A DNA stretch of 21,407 nt from a bacterium (GTDB lineage: Bacteria > Hydrogenedentota > Hydrogenedentia > Hydrogenedentiales > SLHB01), in NCBI GenBank assembly GCA_024231375.1, contig JAAEQP010001689.1:1-21407 (forward strand), in the 5' to 3' direction. Positions 6,667-15,355 of the stretch are shown piece by piece. Numbering within the stretch: position 1 is the stretch's first letter; every line of letters begins with the position of its first letter. Under the pieces are notes generated by a model, which saw only the letters and a program-made list of their open reading frames with translations, searched no databases and was not told the DNA's origin. The translations under genes and the position numbers were made by a program.

Positions 6667-7689
6667 ATGAGGGCGAGAACGATGTTACTGGTTGCCGCGG
6701 CATTGGTGTTGGCCGCGGGCTCCTCGTGGCCGGAACCAGGAACCAACGGCATGCGCTTGATTCTGAATCAATCAGCCGATTCCATGTTCGAATGCGTCGC
6801 ATTCAAGGGGCACCTGAATGCGTCCGCAACAAGAGACATGTTGATCGAGGGGTATCAGGGTCTCGTCGACGACTATGCACGCACGAGCGTGTCGCACATC
6901 TTCTTCAACGTGAACTTTCAACGCGCCGCGTATGACAGCGCAGTGTGCGAAACCTACTGGGACGTCCCTGACCCGGAGAGGGACGCGGTTGCGTGGTCGC
7001 GGATGAGCTGGTACGTCCACAAAGCGGGCGTTGACCCGTTCCAGGTGTGCGTGGAACGCTGCCGGGATCGGGATATCTCACCCTGGATCTCGGTGCGCAT
7101 GAACGACACCCACTACAACGACGACCGGCACCGGATCTTCTCGCTCTGGTGGAACCGTCCAGAATTCCGCCGGGGCGTGGGTGGATTCCATGACGGGCTC
7201 GATTTCGCCCAAGAGGAAGTGCGCACGCTCTACATGAACCTGATTCGCGAGGTGATCGAACGCTACGACTCGGACGGCCTCGAGCTCGATTGGATGCGGT
7301 TTCCGTATCACTTCAAGCCGGGGCAGGAGGAGGCGGGGCTGGACATCCTGACGACGTTCCTCCTGCACACCGGGCCCGCGCCCGTGTCGGGTACGGTCAC
7401 GGTACGTGTGGGTCTCAAGGAGAGTGAGGGCCTTCGAGATGCGGTGCTTGCGGTTCGCGCGAACGGAACAGCCTGTACGGCGACAGACGACCTCGATACG
7501 TCGACACAGTACGGGCGGTTGAAGGGCCAGAGCCGGTACACGTGCTTTGTGGACGAGGTGGCGGCTCGTGTGGCGCAGTTCGATGTGCCGTTGTCCACGA
7601 TGCGAGCGGGGCGCAATGCGTTTGAGGTCGGCGTGGCCGACGGACCGCCGCAGACGGTCACTTGGCTTGAGGTGTACGTGGCGCCGTAG
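6667..7689 (+). CDS. Family-10-like glycosyl hydrolase, apparently with internal deletion
   Basis: The 340-residue secreted protein starts with a signal peptide (MLLVAAALVLAAGSS). A start at 6652, overlapping the sulfatase gene, and one at 6682 are also possible. Residues from about 25 to 225 match the N-terminal half of bacterial GHL10-type TIM barrels: ISPWISVRMNDTHY, and a D-S-D-G-L-E-L-D-W-M-R-F-P-Y-H-F strand with acidic residues typical of a catalytic edge. After D-I-L-T-T-F, near 7356, the sequence jumps directly to a beta-rich C-terminal domain (HTGPAPVSGTVTVRVGL to the end) that in homologues follows a complete barrel. Roughly 150-200 residues of barrel appear to be missing in frame. 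The protein may bind but probably cannot hydrolyse sugars. Product and deletion are inferred from family memory, not alignment. Confidence 0.7.
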   Translation: MRARTMLLVAAALVLAAGSSWPEPGTNGMRLILNQSADSMFECVAFKGHLNASATRDMLIEGYQGLVDDYARTSVSHIFFNVNFQRAAYDSAVCETYWDVPDPERDAVAWSRMSWYVHKAGVDPFQVCVERCRDRDISPWISVRMNDTHYNDDRHRIFSLWWNRPEFRRGVGGFHDGLDFAQEEVRTLYMNLIREVIERYDSDGLELDWMRFPYHFKPGQEEAGLDILTTFLLHTGPAPVSGTVTVRVGLKESEGLRDAVLAVRANGTACTATDDLDTSTQYGRLKGQSRYTCFVDEVAARVAQFDVPLSTMRAGRNAFEVGVADGPPQTVTWLEVYVAP

Positions 7690-7702
7690 GGCTGGCCGGT
7701 CC

Positions 7703-7731
7703 TTGGATTCTCTTGGCCCCCCGGCTAGACT
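7703..7731 (+). promoter_or_regulatory. Candidate internal promoter in the gene cluster
   Basis: In the 117-base gap after the truncated hydrolase, TTGGAT is followed after 17 bases by TAGACT (four of six consensus bases each). It would start transcription near 7738, about 70 bases ahead of the phospholipase-like gene. Confidence 0.35.
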
Positions 7732-7806
7732 CACTGTCGGGCTGCGACCGTTCGAAGCGAGTCGGGACTCGCCGGTAGAACAAAGACCAATACATGAGGT
7801 GCCGGA

Positions 7807-9207
7807 ATGGGATACCGCGTTTCAATGAGTGTTTCCGTGAGCGCACTGCTCGCGCTGCTGGCGGGGCCTGCCTATGGCTGGAACCACGCGTTGCACCAAC
7901 GAATCACAGGGGTCGCGGTTGAGTCGCTACCGAACGCGGACCAGGATTTCCTGGTTCCCGAGACGGCGGCGTTGGCCGAGATCTACTGTTCGTTTCCAGA
8001 CATGAACTGGGGCTGTTACGGGCAGTGGGGCGGCGGCGAGGGCAACCCCGCGATGCCGCGGTTCCCCGACGTGCGCCGTGAGTGGGACATCTCGCGGTAT
8101 TGCATGTGGGACCCCGTGCTCCAAGAGGGTCGCCACATACCGCACCGCCCTCCGGAGGCCTACGAGTTGATTCCATCCCTGATAGAGAAAGCTGTCGGCG
8201 CATTTCGGGACGGGCAACTCGAGGACGGGACGCGGTACCTCGGGGCCATGCTGCACTATGTGGAGGATTGCGGGTCCATGGGCCACATGCAGCCCTTCCA
8301 CCGCACCCTGGATCCCGATCCTCAGAAGGTGGAGCTTGGCGGATACACGCCCACGGCGGTGGGCACCACGCTCGAAACGGCCGGTACCGGCGCGGTGGAA
8401 CGGGTTCGGCAACTCGTTGGATACACCGACGCTCAGTTGCTGCCTCTGCTGCAAGGCTGTGGCATGTCTCTGGAGGATGCGCACCGCCAGTGCCGTGAGG
8501 CCACGGTCCCGCCCGAAGTGGCCGCTGTGGTGAAACGAATTCGGAACGAACAGGGCGACGAATACCGAGTCGTGGCCACGCGATGCGCCACGGAGACCGC
8601 ACGCGCATGCGCCGACGTGATTCACACCGTGCTGTCGCTTGCGCCCAAAGGCCGTCCCTCGGGCTTCAAGTTCCCTGCGAACGTCAACCTCGTCGCCAAT
8701 CCGTCCTTTGAAGATGACGAAGGCGCCGGGCTGCCGGAGGGTTGGTGCGTGGGATGGTTCGACAAGGCGGACCGGGCCGGGCGTGCGGAATGGTATCGCG
8801 CGGGCACGCATTGGGGGAGACAGACCTACAGCGGAAGCCGTTCCCTGTTGTTACTATGGGCGCCCGAGGCGGGGCTGGAATGGCGGCAGACGTGGCCGAA
8901 GGCGATCCGGGTACGAGCGGGCGAGCAGTATCGTGGGACCGTGTGGGCAAAGGCCCGCAACGCCGGCGACGGTGCCCACTTCGGCCTTCAGTTCTCGGAT
9001 GGTGCATACAAGGTCGTGGCCGTGGAGACGTGCCCGGTCGTCGCGGAGGACGCGGGATGGCATCAACTGTCCGTGGAGGCGGTGGTTCCCGCCGAAGCGC
9101 GGTGGTTGCGGGTCGTTCTTCACTCCCGAGGCAAGGATGGCGCTGTGTGGTTTGACGATGTGGAAGTAGTCCGGTTTGAGCCGCAAGCATCCGGCTCCGG
9201 TCAATGA
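7807..9207 (+). CDS. Secreted zinc phospholipase C/P1-nuclease-fold protein with carbohydrate-binding-like domain
   Basis: The 466-residue product has a signal peptide whose likely cleavage after P-A-Y-G (residue 24) exposes Trp25 as the mature N-terminus. This is a hallmark of the zinc-dependent phospholipase C/S1-P1 nuclease fold, where the N-terminal Trp binds zinc. Further candidate ligands are H27 and H30, and the helix LGAMLHYVEDCGSMGH with H150, D154, H160, then P-F-H165, matching the L-H-Y-x-x-D...P-x-H pattern. Residues 293-460 form a second domain starting N-L-V-A-N-P-S-F-E-D and ending D-G-A-V-W-F-D-D-V-E-V, the pattern of CBM4/9-like beta-sandwiches. It could cut phosphodiesters in a glycan or lipid; the substrate is unknown. 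GAGGTG five to nine bases before ATG supports the start. Its stop overlaps a possible start of the next gene (ATGA at 9204). Confidence 0.75.
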   Translation: MGYRVSMSVSVSALLALLAGPAYGWNHALHQRITGVAVESLPNADQDFLVPETAALAEIYCSFPDMNWGCYGQWGGGEGNPAMPRFPDVRREWDISRYCMWDPVLQEGRHIPHRPPEAYELIPSLIEKAVGAFRDGQLEDGTRYLGAMLHYVEDCGSMGHMQPFHRTLDPDPQKVELGGYTPTAVGTTLETAGTGAVERVRQLVGYTDAQLLPLLQGCGMSLEDAHRQCREATVPPEVAAVVKRIRNEQGDEYRVVATRCATETARACADVIHTVLSLAPKGRPSGFKFPANVNLVANPSFEDDEGAGLPEGWCVGWFDKADRAGRAEWYRAGTHWGRQTYSGSRSLLLLWAPEAGLEWRQTWPKAIRVRAGEQYRGTVWAKARNAGDGAHFGLQFSDGAYKVVAVETCPVVAEDAGWHQLSVEAVVPAEARWLRVVLHSRGKDGAVWFDDVEVVRFEPQASGSGQ

Positions 9208-9233
9208 GAAACGTCCACAAGGAGAATGCGAAG

Positions 9234-12200
9234 ATGATTGGCCTCAGTTTCTTTGGGCGCGTGTTGGTGTGCGTCGTTGTGGCTGGCACGATGCTGGCCG
9301 CCCACGCCGCGGATGAGGAGTGGACGCGGCACCGCACGGTGATGCGCGAGACCAGAGCCGCCGCGCAGTACTACTCGTTGCACGGCATCGCCAGCAATGC
9401 GGCAGGGTTCCCGAACGATTGCGTCGAAGGCGAGCTTCTGCAAGCGCCCCCAGGCCGCTTCGAGGTCGTAAGCGGACCCTCCCAGCATTCCCTGGCGGTG
9501 CGGCTGGACACAACACCGATGGTCGGTCCCGCGCCGAAGATTGGGGGCCAGGGCTTCGCCGTCGCCGCGTGGATGCGAGTTCAAGGGGTGGGGTCTGTTC
9601 GCGGGACGCCCATCGCGCGGGGCGGCACGTTGTTCTCTTGCGGCAGCGGCTATTGGGACGGGTGGCGCGTCACACTGAAGCCTGACGAGGGCAATTCGGT
9701 CGGATTCGAAGTGGGCCGTCCGCAACCGGACCACGCGACGTTCCTCCAGGGGGGGCGTCTGCTGACCGGCGTCTGGCATCATCTCGTCGCCACATGGGAC
9801 GGAGCCGCTATGCGCGTGTACATCGACGGCGTGCAGACCGCCGAACATGCCCACGCCCATGCCTATGCGCAACCATCGAGCAAGGCGTTCCGGGTGGGTG
9901 TCGCAGGACACGGCTGGGGATCGAGCGTCTTTGACGTGGCGGATTTGGCGCTGTACGAACGGGGATTATCGGCGAGCGAGGTGGTGCAACAGGCGTGCCT
10001 GCATGCGCCGCTCGCGGAGGCCACGGCAAACGCTTTCGACGCGGCATGGAAGCTGGCTGCTGAGGGCAGCGTTGGCGAGGCCGTGGCCACGTTCGACGCC
10101 ATTGCAGGTCAAGCGACCGCGCCGTGCTATGCGGCGAGCGCATTGACTCAGGCAGCGGCACTGTTACGCCGGAACGGAAAGCCGGTGGATGCTGCCGAAC
10201 GCGTGCAGGCCATTCTGCAACGCGACGACGTTTCGGCTCGTGGGCGAATGCGCGCCTTTGGCCTGCTTACGGCGCTTCTGCAGGACGATGAGACGCTGTT
10301 GCCGGCTGAATGCTATGAGACCGCGCTGGCCTTTGAAGAAATCCCGGCGAAGACGCACTCGAAGCTCCAGTTCGACCTTGCGCGGAGTCTGTTGGCGAAA
10401 GGCAATCTGGCGCGTGCGGAACCGTTGGCGCGGGAGGTGCTCGCGGAACAGGACCTCCCCGCCCGCGACGCTTGCGAACTCATGCTGGACCTCGGCCATG
10501 GATGCCGCGCCAATGGCATGGACGACCAGGCTCGATGGTGGTATCAGCAGATCCTCGACAATGCCGACGCGCCCTTCGGGTTCCACAGCCATGCGCGCTT
10601 GTGCATGGGGCAGAGTTTCGTGGACGAGAAGAACTGGGACGGCGCCCGCGCGGCGTTCGAGGCACTGGCGGCGGACGAAACGGCACCGGCGCATCACCAG
10701 ACCGAGGCGCGGGAACGCATTGGCGAGATCGCGCGGCTGGAACTGGGGCTCCCGGCCTTCGACCCGGCCACGTCGCGCACGCCGCCGCCCCAATGGCCCA
10801 CGCCGGGCAAGGTGTTTCACGTGTCACCCGATGGAAAGACCGGCAACGCAGGCGACGCCGACGCGCCCTTCGACAGCATCCAGGCCGCGCGTGATGCCAT
10901 CCGGCGTCTGAAGCAAGCGACGGGACTGCCCAAGGGCGGGGTCGAGGTGCGCGTAGCGGCGGGACAGTATCCGGTCATGGAATCCATCGCGTTGACGGAC
11001 CAGGACAGCGGCACGACCGATGCGCCCATCGTGTACCGGGCCGTGGAGGCGGGCGCTGCACGGTTGACGGGCGGCCGATCCATTGAGGGGTTCAAACCCG
11101 TTGAGGACGCGGCTGTTCTGGCGCGGTTGCCGGAAGAATCGCATGGAAGGGTTCTCCAAGTCGATCTGAAGGCCCTGGGGATCGCGGACTACGGCAGTTT
11201 GAGGCCCACCGGCGCGACCATGGGCAATCACCCCTTGCTGGAACTCTTTTTCGACGGTCGCGCCATGCGTATGGCGCGCTGGCCGAACGAGGGCTACCTC
11301 AAGACGGGTACCGTTTACGATGTGGGCGACGAAGCGACGGACCGCGGCGCGGTATTCGATTGCGTCGAGGACCGGCTTGCGCGCTGGGGCGAAGCGCGGG
11401 ACCCGTGGATTTTCGGTTTCCCGAGGTACTTGTGGTCCGACGCCTCGTTGCCGGTGGGCAGCATCGACGCGGAGGCCAAACGTGTGACGTTGGGCGCGTT
11501 CTACGCCTACGGCGGTGGCATGCAGGCCGACATGCCCTTCTACTTCTACAACTTGCTGGAGGAAATCGACCAGCCGGGCGAGTACTACCTCGACCGGGAC
11601 GCGGGCACGCTCTACTTCTACCCGCCGAAGGACATCGAAGCCGCCACGGCGGAGTTGTCCCTCTCCCCCACACCGCTGGTCACGTTGACCAATGTGTCGC
11701 ATGTGGCCTTTGAGGGGCTCGTGTTTGAATTGGGCCAGACCCATGCCATCACCATCGACAATGGGTCGGATTGCCTTTTCATTGGATGCACGATTCGTAG
11801 GCTCGGCGGCAACGGTATCACCATCGCGGGCGGCACGAACCACCGCGTCATGAGTTGCGATCTCACCGTACTTGGGATGGGTGGTGTACGCATTGTCGCA
11901 GGCGACCGGCCGACCCTGACGCGCGCCGACCATCTGGTGGAGAACTGTCACGTCTACGATTTCTCCCGCATCAACCGCACCTACACGCCTGCCGTCTGGA
12001 TGGACGGGGTCGGCATTCGGGTGGTCCACAACGAGTTCCATCATTCGCCGTGCCATGCCGTCCGGTTGAACGGCAACGAGCACACGTTGGAGTTCAACAA
12101 CGTGTACGACGTGCTGCTCGAATCCGACGACCAAGGCGGGCTCGACATGTGGTTCAACCCGACCTACCGCGGCAACGCCATCCGCTACAACTACTGGCAC

Positions 12201-12779
12201 GACATGGGCGGCAACGGGTTCCCCTGCGGTCAGGCCGGGGTTCGGCTCGACGACGCCATTAGCGAGACGGTGGTGTTCGGCAACGTGTTTCGGCGCTGTT
12301 CGCACGGGCACTTCGGCGGCGTACAGATCCACGGCGGCAAAGAGAACTATATCGAGAACAACCTGTTCATCGACTGTGCATCAGCGGTGAGTTTCAGTCA
12401 CTGGGGCGAGAAACGCTGGGCGGATTTCTTCGAGACGCCACGGACGGTCGAGGCGCTGGCCAACGTGAATGTGGGCGAACCGCCGTACAGCACCCGGTAT
12501 CCCGCGCTGGCCAATCTGAAAGACGATCCCGACATCAATCGTATCTGGCGCAACATCGTCTACAACTGCGATGAATTTCTGGCGCGCGACAACGGCCGTC
12601 AGGAATTGATGGACAACCTGGTGACAAGCGACGACCCCGGGTTTGTGGACGCGGCCAACGGCGACTATACGTTGAAGCCCGATGCGCCTGCCTTGCGGGC
12701 GGGCGGGTTCCGGCCTATCCCCTTCGGGGCGATTGGGACGTATGAGAGCGAGTATGGTGAGGGACTGGCGTTGCGGTGA
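9234..12779 (+). CDS. Giant secreted LamG-TPR-parallel beta-helix protein (GH141-like)
   Basis: The ATG at 9234 is favoured because AAGGAG lies nine bases upstream and gives a clean signal peptide (MIGLSFFGRVLVCVVVAGTM and following, ending A-H-A-A). A start at 9204 overlapping the previous stop is possible. The 1181-residue product has three parts. A concanavalin-like LamG domain spans about 60-255 (WHHLVATWDGAAMRVYIDG). A helical TPR-like region spans about 265-510. A right-handed parallel beta-helix spans about 525-1181, beginning H-V-S-P-D-G and containing DSGTTDAPIVYRA, L-T-G-G, and H-D-M-G-G-N-G segments. The last part resembles GH141 enzymes (reported fucosidase and xylanase activities) and related helix proteins that act on complex glycans. 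It may cleave or bind a branched polysaccharide. The LamG and TPR extensions are unusual for this helix type. Confidence 0.8.
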   Translation: MIGLSFFGRVLVCVVVAGTMLAAHAADEEWTRHRTVMRETRAAAQYYSLHGIASNAAGFPNDCVEGELLQAPPGRFEVVSGPSQHSLAVRLDTTPMVGPAPKIGGQGFAVAAWMRVQGVGSVRGTPIARGGTLFSCGSGYWDGWRVTLKPDEGNSVGFEVGRPQPDHATFLQGGRLLTGVWHHLVATWDGAAMRVYIDGVQTAEHAHAHAYAQPSSKAFRVGVAGHGWGSSVFDVADLALYERGLSASEVVQQACLHAPLAEATANAFDAAWKLAAEGSVGEAVATFDAIAGQATAPCYAASALTQAAALLRRNGKPVDAAERVQAILQRDDVSARGRMRAFGLLTALLQDDETLLPAECYETALAFEEIPAKTHSKLQFDLARSLLAKGNLARAEPLAREVLAEQDLPARDACELMLDLGHGCRANGMDDQARWWYQQILDNADAPFGFHSHARLCMGQSFVDEKNWDGARAAFEALAADETAPAHHQTEARERIGEIARLELGLPAFDPATSRTPPPQWPTPGKVFHVSPDGKTGNAGDADAPFDSIQAARDAIRRLKQATGLPKGGVEVRVAAGQYPVMESIALTDQDSGTTDAPIVYRAVEAGAARLTGGRSIEGFKPVEDAAVLARLPEESHGRVLQVDLKALGIADYGSLRPTGATMGNHPLLELFFDGRAMRMARWPNEGYLKTGTVYDVGDEATDRGAVFDCVEDRLARWGEARDPWIFGFPRYLWSDASLPVGSIDAEAKRVTLGAFYAYGGGMQADMPFYFYNLLEEIDQPGEYYLDRDAGTLYFYPPKDIEAATAELSLSPTPLVTLTNVSHVAFEGLVFELGQTHAITIDNGSDCLFIGCTIRRLGGNGITIAGGTNHRVMSCDLTVLGMGGVRIVAGDRPTLTRADHLVENCHVYDFSRINRTYTPAVWMDGVGIRVVHNEFHHSPCHAVRLNGNEHTLEFNNVYDVLLESDDQGGLDMWFNPTYRGNAIRYNYWHDMGGNGFPCGQAGVRLDDAISETVVFGNVFRRCSHGHFGGVQIHGGKENYIENNLFIDCASAVSFSHWGEKRWADFFETPRTVEALANVNVGEPPYSTRYPALANLKDDPDINRIWRNIVYNCDEFLARDNGRQELMDNLVTSDDPGFVDAANGDYTLKPDAPALRAGGFRPIPFGAIGTYESEYGEGLALR

Positions 12780-12814
12780 GACGTACACAGGCTGTCGGAA
12801 CTGGGAGATGGACA

Positions 12815-14953
12815 ATGACTATCGCGAGAGTGTTGCTTGTGGTGACGTGTTGCGTGGTGGTAGGCCTCAAGGCGGCGTCGCAACTCGCCGAGCTTGACGT
12901 CTATCCGGTGGTGACCCAGTTCTCGCCCGTGCCGTCGGGCGACGGCTGGAAAGGCGAGGAAGGTCCGCTCAGCGAGGAGGTCATCCGCGCTACCATCGAC
13001 AACATCCGTGCCCACGGATTCACGGGCATCGAAGCGCCCACGCATCGCCCACCCGAGGAAGAAGCGATCATCCTCGAATATGCCCAGTCCCAAGGCATGA
13101 TCGTGTCATACCATGCGGGGGGCTTGGAACTGTTCGGCCGCACGGACCCGCCGAGTCCGAGTGTGTTTTCGCCGGAGTACGCTCCCGCTGTTCGTGCCAA
13201 CGCCAAGAAACGTCTCGCACCGCTCAAGGACATTCCCCGCCTCTACAACGCGTTCACGTTTCAGGATGAGCCGTTCCACTGGGGCCCGAAGTCGTTTGGC
13301 TACGGCGACGACGTGAAAGCGGAGTTCCAACGGCGCTACGGGTACGAACTGCCGCCCGATCTGGATTCGATCAGGGACGACCCACGCAAGTGGCTGGATG
13401 TGATCAATTTCCGGTCGGACAACTTCCCCCACGGTTGGCGCCAGGTCTATGAAATCGTCAAAGACATCAACCCGGACATCCGGACCATCCTCACCCACGA
13501 CAGCCACAACACCTTTGGCGCGGGGTTCAGCTCGCATTGCGAGTTGGCCATCGACGACATCTACCATTGGGGCGGCGACTTCACGGATATGTTTGTCTTC
13601 GACATCTACCCCTACATGATGTTCGATTTCCGGTTCGGAAAATGCTCGCAGTTGCCGAAACCGCGCATGAGCCAGATGCACTATTCCTTCGCCCAGATGC
13701 GCAACCTCACCCGCGCCCACGGCAAGGACCTTGGCTTCTGGGTGGGCACGTACAACCCGGCGTGGTTCAGTCCGTACTTCTGCCCGGAACTCGAGGCCAT
13801 GCACTGGTCCGAACGCGAGATGAGCGCCACCGCCGTCGCCCATGGCGCGGACTACCTGTTGACGGGCTACAAGATCCCCGTCGATGCCGGACATTGGGAC
13901 TCGCTCGGCCACGGCCTGCGCCTCATCCAGAAAGCGGGCGCCCGCCTGCTCGATGCGCCGAAGGTGAAGGCGAAGGCCTGTATGCTATTCCCGCGCACGC
14001 AGCAGATTCAGTTGCAGCACGAGTACTTCAACGTGGGCCTGTCGTATGAGTTGTTCCTGCGCGCCTTCGGCGAGCTGGACATTCTTCATGAGGAACAGAT
14101 CATCGACGACACCCTGGACGGATACGAGATACTCGTACTCTGGGATGTCGGCCTGTTGCCGGAGAAGGTGGCCCAATACATTGCAGCGTTCGTGCGCAAT
14201 GGCGGCACGGTCATTGCCGATTGCGTGCCGAATCAAAACGAATTGTGCGAACCCATGTCCGTTCTCGAAGAAGTCTTCGGCGTCAAGGACATGGCCCCCG
14301 ACCGCATCGTTCGTATGGGGCATTGGGTACCGTACAAGACCATGGCGCCCATCTGGGCCAACCGGCCAGAGGCCTTCCCGGACGAGTCGGTGTTCACTAC
14401 GGACAGCGTGGACGCGACGGCGCTGGGGCAGCCCTTGAAGCTGACGCTGGTGAGTCCGCGTCCCTGCGAAGCGACCACCGGCGATGTGCTGGCCACTACG
14501 GCGTCGGGCGCGCCAGCCGTGGTTCGTCGCACGGAAGGCAGGGGCCATGCGTTCCTGCTCGGGTTCTGCCTGCAGGACACCTACTTCAAGACATGGGAGG
14601 ACGACAATGTCGAGGCCCGCGAACAGTTGCACGGACTTCTCAAGGCCATGACGCGGGAAGCGGGCGTGGAGGCCCATGTATATTCATCGAACGCGGCCAT
14701 CGAAGCGGCTGTGCGCGCGAACAAGGACGAAGGGTTCTTGTTCGTCATCAATCACGAGTCCAAGGAACCGGTCACGACGGTGAATCTGCGCGATTTGGAG
14801 TTCGCGGTTAGCAGAATCGTGAATTTGGATAACGGCGAGGCCGTGGCGTTCACGCCGTTCAAGGACGGGGCGGTTGTGTTGGATGTGCCGGTGCCTTTCG
14901 GCGAGACGGTGCTGCTGAACGTGCAATCGGCGGCTGCCGCCTCGGATTCGTAG
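12815..14953 (+). CDS. Secreted GH42-like (beta-galactosidase-type) protein
   Basis: The ATG at 12815 is preceded by GGGAG and opens a signal peptide (MTIARVLLVVTCCVVVGLKA); a GTG at 12776 is less likely. The 712-residue product has an N-terminal TIM barrel (about 25-380) with a D-E-P-F-H-W strand end that could supply the acid/base glutamate and the A-H-G-A-D segment seen in GH42-type enzymes. A trimerisation-like Rossmann domain follows (about 380-560; Y-E-I-L-V-L-W-D...F-V-R-N-G-G-T-V-I-A-D), then a small C-terminal beta-domain ending P-F-G-E-T-V-L-L-N-V. I cannot point to a clear second catalytic glutamate in the nucleophile strand, so activity and exact family are open. It probably trims galactose-like or other sugars from the same glycan as its neighbours. 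Confidence 0.75.
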   Translation: MTIARVLLVVTCCVVVGLKAASQLAELDVYPVVTQFSPVPSGDGWKGEEGPLSEEVIRATIDNIRAHGFTGIEAPTHRPPEEEAIILEYAQSQGMIVSYHAGGLELFGRTDPPSPSVFSPEYAPAVRANAKKRLAPLKDIPRLYNAFTFQDEPFHWGPKSFGYGDDVKAEFQRRYGYELPPDLDSIRDDPRKWLDVINFRSDNFPHGWRQVYEIVKDINPDIRTILTHDSHNTFGAGFSSHCELAIDDIYHWGGDFTDMFVFDIYPYMMFDFRFGKCSQLPKPRMSQMHYSFAQMRNLTRAHGKDLGFWVGTYNPAWFSPYFCPELEAMHWSEREMSATAVAHGADYLLTGYKIPVDAGHWDSLGHGLRLIQKAGARLLDAPKVKAKACMLFPRTQQIQLQHEYFNVGLSYELFLRAFGELDILHEEQIIDDTLDGYEILVLWDVGLLPEKVAQYIAAFVRNGGTVIADCVPNQNELCEPMSVLEEVFGVKDMAPDRIVRMGHWVPYKTMAPIWANRPEAFPDESVFTTDSVDATALGQPLKLTLVSPRPCEATTGDVLATTASGAPAVVRRTEGRGHAFLLGFCLQDTYFKTWEDDNVEAREQLHGLLKAMTREAGVEAHVYSSNAAIEAAVRANKDEGFLFVINHESKEPVTTVNLRDLEFAVSRIVNLDNGEAVAFTPFKDGAVVLDVPVPFGETVLLNVQSAAAASDS

Positions 14954-14977
14954 CGAAAGATGGAAGGACAGAACAAC

Positions 14978-15316
14978 ATGATCCGTATCGTTCGGAAAGA
15001 TGACCGAAACCTGGAACCTGTCAACCTGCCCGGCGTGCCAGCCAACGCCTGCGACCCCATTGTGGGCGCCGACGACTGCCTGACCGCCGGGTTCAGCGAA
15101 TATGTCGAACCCTGTTCGTTTGAATGGACCTTCGACTACCACGAGGTCTTCTTCATGATCGAAGGCTCGCTCGAGTTGACGACTGAGGGGCAGGAACCGG
15201 TCCGGTTCGAGGCGGGCGACCTGGGATACATCGAGAAAGGGACCAAGACGACCATTACCGTGCCCAAAGGCGCGTATTTCCTGCATGTGACCCAGCCGGC
15301 GTGGCGGGAAGCGTGA
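14978..15316 (+). CDS. Small cupin protein (EutQ-like)
   Basis: The start at 14978 has GGAAGGA nine bases upstream; an in-frame ATG at 14960 lacks one. The 112-residue, probably cytoplasmic protein is a single cupin barrel with D-Y-H-E-V-F-F-M-I-E-G-S-L-E-L (motif 1) and F-E-A-G-D-L-G-Y-I-E-K-G-T-K (motif 2), most like the short EutQ-type cupins. Only part of the usual histidine set is visible, with H and E in motif 1. Within this cluster it may bind a sugar or sugar acid, or isomerise it, but no specific reaction can be assigned. It follows the GH42-like gene after 24 bases. Confidence 0.8.
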   Translation: MIRIVRKDDRNLEPVNLPGVPANACDPIVGADDCLTAGFSEYVEPCSFEWTFDYHEVFFMIEGSLELTTEGQEPVRFEAGDLGYIEKGTKTTITVPKGAYFLHVTQPAWREA

Positions 15317-15355
15317 GGGTGGCTTGGGACGTGAGAAACGGGATGTACTTGGCCT

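Noticed and set aside
10824..12332. Long minus-strand open frame opposite the beta-helix gene
   Set aside because: It is antisense to a well-supported protein, is full of R, H, V and P as expected for complementary GC-rich codons, and has no domain pattern or ribosome site.
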